Assembly (NCBI GenBank): GCA_964016885.1
Contig: OZ024743.1
Location: forward strand, 341,747,781 to 341,811,780
Source: Eledone cirrhosa
Lineage: Eukaryota; Mollusca; Cephalopoda; Octopoda; Eledonidae
Length of the DNA: 64,000 nt
Direction: 5' to 3'
In this document: in pieces, positions 56,937 to 64,000 of the stretch
How the letters are laid out: each line of letters starts with the position of its first letter
Numbering within the stretch: position 1 is the stretch's first letter
The notes under the pieces: model-generated
Told to the model about the DNA's origin: nothing
Seen by the model: the letters and a program-made list of their open reading frames with translations, nothing else
Databases searched by the model: none
Position numbers and translations under genes: made by a program

Positions 56937-57811
56937 CGAGGTGTGTCAGAAAAGTTCCAGGACTGATGTCACAAAAGATTTATTTCAAACCCAAACTTCA
57001 CACTAAGAGTTTTCTCCTTCAAAGTAATCCCCCTGGGGTATGTAACTGTAATCTTAGCTCTCTGCAGCGATCAAACTTTTTTCTTCATAATTTTATATAC
57101 ATGTCCTCTGTTTCAGGTCGTCAAGCAATGAGCACAGAGCAACGAACAAACTTGAAAACTCCGTCAGAAGCACTGAGATTGCTGCAGCAAGTGTATGGAG
57201 CTGTGTTTTTGAGTGGTGCAAGAGGCTTAAATAAGGACGCGAGGACGTGGAAGATGACCCCAGAAGCGGAAGGCCCTCAACAACCAGGACTGAGGTCAAC
57301 GTTGAGCGCGTCAGGCAGATGGTGCGTAGCGATCGTCGGCTGACTGTTCGACTGATGACAAATGAGCTGGGCATGAATTGGGACAGCGTCTGGAAGATTC
57401 TCACTGGAGATTTGGACATGCGGAAAGGCTGTGCGAAGATGGTGCCAAAACTGCTGAACGATGACCAAAAGGGTCGACGCATGCAAGTGTGCTAGGACAT
57501 CCTCAAGCGTCTTGAAACCAACCCAAACTTGCTAGGGACAGTCATCACCGGTGATGAGTCATGGATCTTCGAGTACGACCCGGAGGGGACCCGTTTTGAA
57601 GACGTGGACGACACCAAAACGGCCGTGACGACGGAACTGCGGAGGATCTCGGAAGAATCCTTCCAGTAGTGCATGCAAGCGTGGCAGAAAAGGATGGGAA
57701 AATGCTTTAGACTCCAGAGGGATAACTTTGAATGAGAAAACTCTTAGTGTGAAGTTTGGGTTTGAAATAAATCTTTTGTGACATCAGTGCTGGAATTTTC
57801 TGACCTACCTC
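56937..57811 (+). mobile_element. Mariner-type element, internally deleted, long TIRs
   Basis: The ends are about 100-bp inverted repeats (56937-57038 and 57710-57811; gaggtgtgtcagaaaagttc versus gaggtaggtcagaaaattcc on the other strand) flanked by TA (56935-56936, 57812-57813). The interior encodes only the N-terminus and extreme C-terminus of a transposase. Confidence 0.87.
57128..57740 (+). pseudogene. Mariner transposase, catalytic core deleted
   Basis: Across frames: TPSEALRLLQQVYG (first helix-turn-helix), then EDVEDDPRSGRPSTTRTEVN, VERVRQMVRSDRRLTVRLMT, NELGMNWDSVWKILTGDLDM and RKGCAKMVPKLLNDDQKGRR. A TAG at 57493 follows, then LETNPNLLGTVITGDESWIF with the first catalytic Asp, EYDPEGTRFEDVDDTKTAV and RRISEESFQ. 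In known relatives the Asp-containing strand is followed by about 180 residues carrying the DNAPAH and PYSPDLAPCD motifs. Here EYDPE jumps straight to the C-terminal helices, so the second and third catalytic residues are gone. A further TAG follows FQ. It is non-autonomous. Confidence 0.87.
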
Positions 57812-57813
57812 TA

Positions 57814-58280
57814 TATATATCTGTCTTAATATTTTCACTACATTCCTCTCCTATGCCTCCCTATCATATTTTCTTTGTACGAACGTAGACCCGTTGTTGC
57901 AATATGCTTTCTATTTTTTCTCCTTTCTATTTTTTATTCTTCATTTAGCTAAGCTACCCCGCACGGTGTTTCTCTCCTGCTCTTCCTTTGCAGTTGATTA
58001 AAGCACTTCGGATTTTAGCAATTTTCTTTTTCCTCTATATTTGTGTTATTCACCAAAAAGCAGAACTTGTCCTGTGTCTACCTGTTTTGCTGCGTCCGAA
58101 TATGCACTGGAAGGAAAACTATTAATTTTGATGCATTGAAACTGTAGTAATGTCCAGGGATTGACTGGGGAGAAAATTCTGTCAGTATGACCATTGTATC
58201 CTTTATTGTCTTTCTCCTATGCGGACCCTGATATATATATATATACACACATATATATATATACATATATATATATATAA
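57814..58280. other. No recognised feature
   Basis: AT- and T-rich sequence with a small (TA)n(CA)n tract at 58230-58278 that abuts the PLE-A end. Confidence 0.6.
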
Positions 58281-58316
58281 ATTACATAATTATCAAAGTT
58301 ATGTTCAAATCATTTA

Positions 58317-58365
58317 ATTGCTGACAATCGTTTCTTCCAAACTTTCGTTTGGGGTCATCGGAGCA
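58317..58365 (-). ncRNA. Hammerhead-like fold, left terminus of PLE-A
   Basis: On the minus strand: stem I TGCT/AGCA (58362-58365 with 58319-58322), core CCGATGA (58355-58361), and stem II CCAAAC-GAAA-GTTTGG (58337-58352). GAAA (58331-58334), stem III CGATTG and the GTC triplet (C at 58323) complete the order. Two bases on each side of stem II next to the core do not pair (CC against AA), and U4 is C. Confidence 0.55.
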
Positions 58366-58574
58366 TTAAGCAATGTTTGTACATATAATTAACCTCCTAT
58401 TCAACTGAACAATCATATAAAACATATATATTGCTGTTGCGAACAAGAGTTTCGTATTTACAGGGTGTAATGGATGCGACATATATTATGCGAGAATAGT
58501 ACAAAAATTCAAATTCAAATTAAAAGCAGAGTGGAATACATGCGACAGATAATACAAGAGAATAGTCTTTTAAA

Positions 58575-59949
58575 AAGCCTCCTCACAACACCTTATTAAA
58601 CTCTTTTGAAAATGATCTAATAAAACAAGTTAAGAACATAAGGTACAAAAAACATCGTAATAGAAACAACACCTTCTTAAACAACCTTAACTCCACTATT
58701 AAAGGATTTAATAAAAAAAAAAAATTCTAGTACATGCAGATAAAACTAATAATATATATAGCTTAGATTACGATCCGTATAGAAAATTTATATATAAAGA
58801 ACTGCATAGGAGCTATAAGAAAACTAGTAATAAAACCTAGAAGATATACATATAGAAGGCCGTAGGATAGTGTGTAAATTGGGACTTCAGAGACATACAC
58901 AGCCATACATCCCTAACCCCCCAAGATTCTCTCTGAAGGACCATAAAGACGAGTTCATTAGTAACCCTTCGATAAGTCTAATTTGCCCTTCCAAATCTGA
59001 CATTGGTATTATCAGCAAGAAAATATTAGATAGAATCATCCCACAATTTAAGCACAAAATATATCTTAACCAATGAGGAAATACAGGTGAAGTTATTGAA
59101 TGGTTCATGGATATTAAAGAGAATAATAAAAAAAATTATACAATTTGATATCAATTCATACTACACCTCTATTTCTCATATCCTATTAAATAAGGCTTTA
59201 ATTATGGCCATGAAGAATAGTGACCTGACTAGATTCCAAATTGATGTCATACTTGCGGCCCGAAAAACGATAATTACAAGATCAATTATAGATACGGATA
59301 ACAACTTTGACATAACTATGAGATCTAGTGACTCGGTGGGCCTATATCTACTAAATGAAGTTCATAAGAACCTACCCTACCTCAATGGTGGTTTATACCA
59401 CGATAATGCACTACTCCTAATAGACTATAAATAATTTATATAGAAAGAAGTAGGAAAAAATTACATAACATTTTCAAAAACTTCAACTTAAGTACTACCT
59501 TAGATAAAAACACTAAAAACGTTAACTTCCATGATGCTACCATCTGCCTGGACTCTAAAATATATACACCCTTTCATAAACCAAACGAAAAACTAATTTA
59601 TGTGGATACCAACTCTAATCACCCTCAATCCATATTAAACTCAATTACTAAAGATATATCTAATACAATCTCTAATCTATCATATAATGAAACCATATTT
59701 AACAATAATTCCCAATACTATAATGAGGCCTTAGCTAAATTAGGCCATACAAATGGGATTGCATTTCTACCTATAAAATCACATAGTTACAACATTATTT
59801 CTCACAATATAGCTATGAGAAAAAATAATAAAAGTACTAGCCACTCTAACTCTAATACGAAGGGTAATATCAAACTTAACTCGCACCAAAGTAAACACAC
59901 CAATAAGGAATACAAATACCTCAAAAAATATTACAAAAACCAAAAATAG
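58575..59949 (+). pseudogene. PLE-A reverse transcriptase, broken, motif C altered
   Basis: Read through frames: KTNNIYSLDYDPYRKFIYKE-type N-terminal block (about 58740-58800), then LGLQRHTQPYIPNPPRFSLK, DHKDEFISNPSISLICPSKS and ILDRIIPQFKHKIYLNQ. QFDINSYYTSISHILLNKAL is motif A. RKTIITRSIIDTDNNFDITM (with the following residues as motif B region) and GLYLLNEVHKNLPYLNGGLY come next, then HDNALLLIDYK, where the YxDD box reads YHDN. The thumb gives YVDTNSNHPQSILNSITKDI and NETIFNNNSQYYNEALAKLG. Stops and frameshifts occur at about 59077, 59435 and 59950. This RT type normally has two Asp in motif C; the change to Asn would abolish polymerisation. Confidence 0.83.
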
Positions 59950-60001
59950 AAGAATAATACATTCTTCAATCCCCCCTTTCAATCTAAACGTCTCTACCAA
60001 C

Positions 60002-60778
60002 TTGCCTAAGACTTTCTTCTCAATCCTGGAAAAAAACTTCCCACCCGGCCACAAATACCATAATCTTATCACTAAAAATACGATTAAAATCTCTTACTCT
60101 ACCACACCTAACATCGCATATCATATAGCTAGTAGTAATAAAAGGAAGATTAATAATTATTTTCAACTAATTAAAACACAACAGGAGGTAAACTTAGTAC
60201 CTGTAAATTCTAGTAGTAATAGTAATAATGGTAATAGCACTAATGAAATCAATAACAATAGGAACGACAACCATCTTTACCCTAATGCTATCCCTAGCAA
60301 CCAGACTTCTACACAACATAGTAACCGGCAAGCAAACATCCAGAATAAATGTAACTGTAGAGCTAATAGAACTTACCCCTTTGGTAATAATTGCTTAATC
60401 AAAGACATCATTTACTCATGCACGCTCAACGCAAACAACTCTTCTAAAACATATATTGGGTCTACTTCGAACTGCTTCAAAACGAGATACAACTCGCACT
60501 TCCACTCTTTCAAAAATCACAATCTAGCCAACTGCACTGCTTTATCTAGCTACATACACTCTCTGAAAACTAAGACTAGCCCAATAACACTTCAATGGGA
60601 AGTAGTAGGTAGGGCCACATCGTATAAACCACCGAATAAATTGTGTAACCTCTGTCTTCTAGAGACCCGTACTATAATATTTTTGAAACTAGGCCTCCTA
60701 AATAGAAAATCAGAGGTATTTTCCTCCTGCCAGCACCACTACCTACACTCGTTCCATAACTTTAAACCTAGCTGCTAG
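60002..60778 (+). pseudogene. PLE-A C-terminal region with GIY-YIG endonuclease (258 codons open)
   Basis: The longest clean PLE frame in the window. PKTFFSILEKNFPPGHKYHN, LITKNTIKISYSTTPNIAYH is the block before EN. A low-complexity Asn/Ser linker (SSNSNNGNSTNEINNNRNDN) follows. Then come the Cys cluster NKCNCRANRTYPFGNNCLIK, GIY-YIG strands DIIYSCTLNANN and KTYIGSTSNCFKTRYNSHFH, TALSSYIHSLKTKTSPITLQ, NLCNLCLLE-type and LLNRKSEVFSSCQHH. The Tyr and Gly of YIG and the downstream Arg are present, so this endonuclease domain looks intact. It has lost continuity with the RT upstream (shift at about 59950-60002, where IIHSSIPPFNLNVSTN reads in this frame). Confidence 0.85.
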
Positions 60779-61264
60779 TATATAACAATGTCAGATTTAC
60801 ACTTCACTTCTAGGACTTATCAGCCCCCACAGCATCACACTCTTTAATCAGCTCTTTCCTCTACACAACTCCTATTTATCTCAAACCTTATACTGTACAA
60901 TAACTATTAGAAATAAACATGAAGTTACCACCTTTTAATATAACTACTATAGCTTACTTATATTATATACAGTAATGGATATATAATAGGTAGAGACATT
61001 TAATGTAATATATATATAATATATATATATAATTAAATTAATAGCATTTTATATAAGGGATTAACTTTTAACAAAATATAATGTATATTATTAACACAAA
61101 AGATTTAACTAATTGGACATGTAAACAGCTATACATTTTTCCATAACTTATATCTTGTCCAATAATGGATAGATAACAATTTAATGAGACCTTTAATGTA
61201 TTATAGGAAAATAGACTGTATTTAAAAATTGGTATAAATATATAACATTATGTAACATAGATAT
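60779..61264. other. PLE-A 3' non-coding region
   Basis: AT-rich sequence following the EN stop, with small TA tracts. No further genes. Confidence 0.6.
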
Positions 61265-61266
61265 TG

Positions 61267-61452
61267 GTGGATTGGCAGTATCGGTAGAGGGTCGGACGCC
61301 ATGCTTTGACGCATTGAGTTACGGCCCTTGCCATTCTGAGTTCAAATCCCGCCGAGGTTAACTTTGCCTTTCATCCTTACGGGGTCGATAAAATAAAGTA
61401 CTAGTAATACGCTGGGTAATTGCTGGCCTTGTGCCTAAAGTAGAAACAATTA
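61267..61452 (+). mobile_element. tRNA-derived SINE, tandem copy 1
   Basis: Well-preserved copy: ggtggattggcagtatcggt head, gagttcaaatcccgccgagg, tttcatccttacggggtcga, tail aaagtagaaacaatt. Preceded by atgtaacatagatatt and followed by atgtaaaatagattata. Confidence 0.9.
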
Positions 61453-61479
61453 TGTAAAATAGATTATATCGATACTGCG

Positions 61480-61638
61480 GTGGATTGGCAGTATCGATAG
61501 AGGATCGGACGCCATGCTTTCCAGCATAGTTACGTCCTTTTACGATATGAGTTCAAATCCCGCCTTTCATCCTTACGGGGGTCGATAAAATAAAGTACCG
61601 GTAATGCACTGGGTAATTGCTGGCCTTGTAGAAACAAT
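61480..61638 (+). mobile_element. tRNA-derived SINE, tandem copy 2
   Basis: Same family, same strand, 28 bases after copy 1, with internal deletions (gttaactttgcc and the gtgcctaaa block are missing). Followed by atgtaaaagagattcac, the third occurrence of the flanking motif. Confidence 0.88.
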
Positions 61639-62418
61639 TATGTAAAAGAGATTCACTTGTATCACAATATAATGTGTATTAGAGCAAATAATTTAAATAA
61701 TTGATATTCTCCTATATATTTTAATTTAATCTAATTAGCTAGTTACCTCCCCTTACGCATTAGATCCCCTTAATCTTGGATCTCATACTCACTTCCGGAT
61801 ATTAAACCGTTAGAAAAACTCCTGTGGGACAACTCTAATCCCTGAATAAGACCAATTTACAATCTATTGCTGTATCTAACTAAAAACATTAAATATAAAC
61901 ATTAACTAAAATATAATTTAACATATGTAATGGAAAAGATAACAATAACTTTGATATTCTCAGCACATACAAATTTGAACACTACAGTAACTATCATCAC
62001 ATTACATCCACCATAATTTTTTAATACACTAACACATTTGCTTGGTATTTTATGTGATACCTTTGCCATACAATATTTATTTATTCATTTATATATGCCT
62101 AATACCTTTGCTTGCTTCCTTCTCATATATATGACTAACGCATGTTCACTCTCTACACGCTTGCATATGTACTGCTAGTGTCCTCATTCTTTCTTAATGC
62201 CTCTTTAATTATTAAACTATTCTCTTGTATTATCAGTCGCATGTATTCCACTCTATGCTTTTAATTTTAATTTGAATTTTTGTACAATTCTCGTATAATA
62301 TATGTCGCATCCAATACATCCTGTAAATACGAAACTGTTGTCCACAATATCAATATATATGTATCTATATGATTGTTCCGTTGAATAGGAGGTTAATTAT
62401 ATGTACAAACATTGGTAA

Positions 62419-62465
62419 TGCTCCGATGACGCCAAACGAAAGTTTGGAAGAAACAATTGTCAGCA
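62419..62465 (+). ncRNA. Hammerhead-like fold, right terminus of PLE-A
   Basis: Stem I TGCT (62419-62422) with AGCA (62462-62465). Core CCGATGA (62423-62429). Stem II CCAAAC-GAAA-GTTTGG (62432-62447), capped by a GNRA-type loop. Catalytic-type GAAA (62450-62453), stem III ACAATTGT, and GTC with C 62461 as the cleavage-site base. Sense orientation relative to the PLE genes. Confidence 0.58.
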
Positions 62466-62466
62466 A

Positions 62467-62662
62467 CAAAGGAGGTGTGGTAAGGAATCAGATAGACCAT
62501 AACGCACCATAGTACTCATTACTTAGGGTAGTAGAGTGGGTAAATAGGAAATGATTAACCCCGACGGCAGAGCTCAAGCGGTTACGAGGGCTATTTCTGG
62601 ACTACAGAAATAGCCGTCCAAACGGCTTGAGCTCTGCCGTCGAGGTTAAACATTTTCCTATA
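62467..62662. repeat. Family F repeat as a foldback (reverse tail)
   Basis: The tail reads on the minus strand (gaatcagatagaccataacg, gggtagtagagtgggtaaat). The palindromic core follows: ttaaccccgacggcagagct .. aacggcttgagctctgccgt, cgaggttaaacattttccta. It ends in (TA)n. Confidence 0.85.
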
Positions 62663-62743
62663 TATATATATTAGCTTTGTATTTAACATAGTTCAGTGTC
62701 TTTCTTTCATCCAATCTTCCAAACCCTTGACACCCACCCACAA

Positions 62744-63718
<975 letters not shown>

Positions 63719-63789
<71 letters not shown>

Positions 63790-63945
63790 TATACATAGAC
63801 ACACACACACACATACATATATATACACACATATACAAACACATACATACATATACACACATCCACACTAAGAACATACATACACACACATATATAAACA
63901 TATACATATACACACATACATACATATACACATATACATATAAAT

Positions 63946-63988
<43 letters not shown>

Positions 63989-64000
63989 TATGTGTATATA
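63719..64000. repeat. Compound (TA)n/(CA)n/(CATA)n microsatellite to the window end
   Basis: TA and CATA/CACA mixtures run to the last base. All long frames here are repeat artefacts. Confidence 0.97.

Larger units (their letters stand above)
58281..62466 (+). mobile_element. PLE-A element with inverted terminal repeats
   Basis: Left 58281-58575 is the reverse complement of 62213-62466 (for example ggagcattaag..tgtacatataattaacctcctattcaa on the left, mirrored near 62390-62425). The plus-strand coding remnant (58575-60778), an AT-rich 3' region and two SINE insertions lie between. The termini and the 3' region from 61738 are homologous to the element at 56-1899. The right end touches a family F repeat. 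Confidence 0.82.

Overview
The window looks like intergenic or intronic DNA from a coleoid cephalopod, most likely an octopus. Two lines of evidence support this. First, it holds many copies of tRNA-derived SINEs with the cephalopod-type tail (a 'ggggtcgataaaataaagtacc' type block and a 'ctggtcttccataaa' block, recognised from general knowledge). Second, it is very rich in (TA)n, (CA)n, (CT)n and (CATA)n microsatellites. I found no convincing host protein-coding gene, rRNA or intact tRNA gene. Every coding segment I recognise is a broken transposable-element gene. One 200-base assembly gap lies at 36301-36500.

Layout. 56-1899: a non-coding relative of a Penelope-like element (PLE), bounded by ~160-bp inverted terminal repeats. 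2683-7000: PLE-derived repeats followed by a decayed PLE (RT plus GIY-YIG) on the minus strand. 8385-9540 and 12017-15365: two copies of a second PLE family ('PLE-B'); the larger is a ~1.15-kb-armed foldback around a broken RT. 15545-17236: a third PLE fragment with 65-bp inverted ends and a SINE in its interior. 17.2-18.2 kb: short foldback repeats. 22.0, 30.7, 31.1 and 44.3 kb: four copies of a LINE tail ending in a C2H2 finger. 22.7-23.5 kb: an inverted repeat family. 23.96-27.06 kb: a LINE reverse transcriptase interrupted by a 1746-bp element with 11-bp inverted ends that encodes a broken protein of a widespread, poorly described family. 32311-34807: a full-length dead Tigger/pogo transposon. 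34818-36990: a candidate Helitron containing a GC-rich block. 37036-38553: a near-perfect ~750-bp-armed palindrome. 47.8-49.6 kb: a diverged PLE-B copy. 51.1-51.6 kb: a LINE C-terminal remnant. 52.97-54.35 and 55.46-55.78 kb: foldbacks and a 317-bp direct repeat. 56937-57811: a mariner deletion derivative. 58281-62466: a long PLE ('PLE-A') with inverted termini, related to the element at 56-1899.

The most interesting signal is a set of hammerhead-ribozyme-like folds in the PLE terminal repeats. Two unrelated-looking sets occur: four copies at the inverted ends of the PLE-A group, and several at the PLE-B ends, where stem II changes sequence but keeps pairing. Hammerheads in PLE terminal repeats are known as a class. 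The inverted arrangement, the shared U4-to-C change and the compensatory stem changes are what deserve checking. The second theme is that many different repeat families here exist as head-to-head inverted pairs and start or stop in microsatellites. All assignments were made by eye without database searches.
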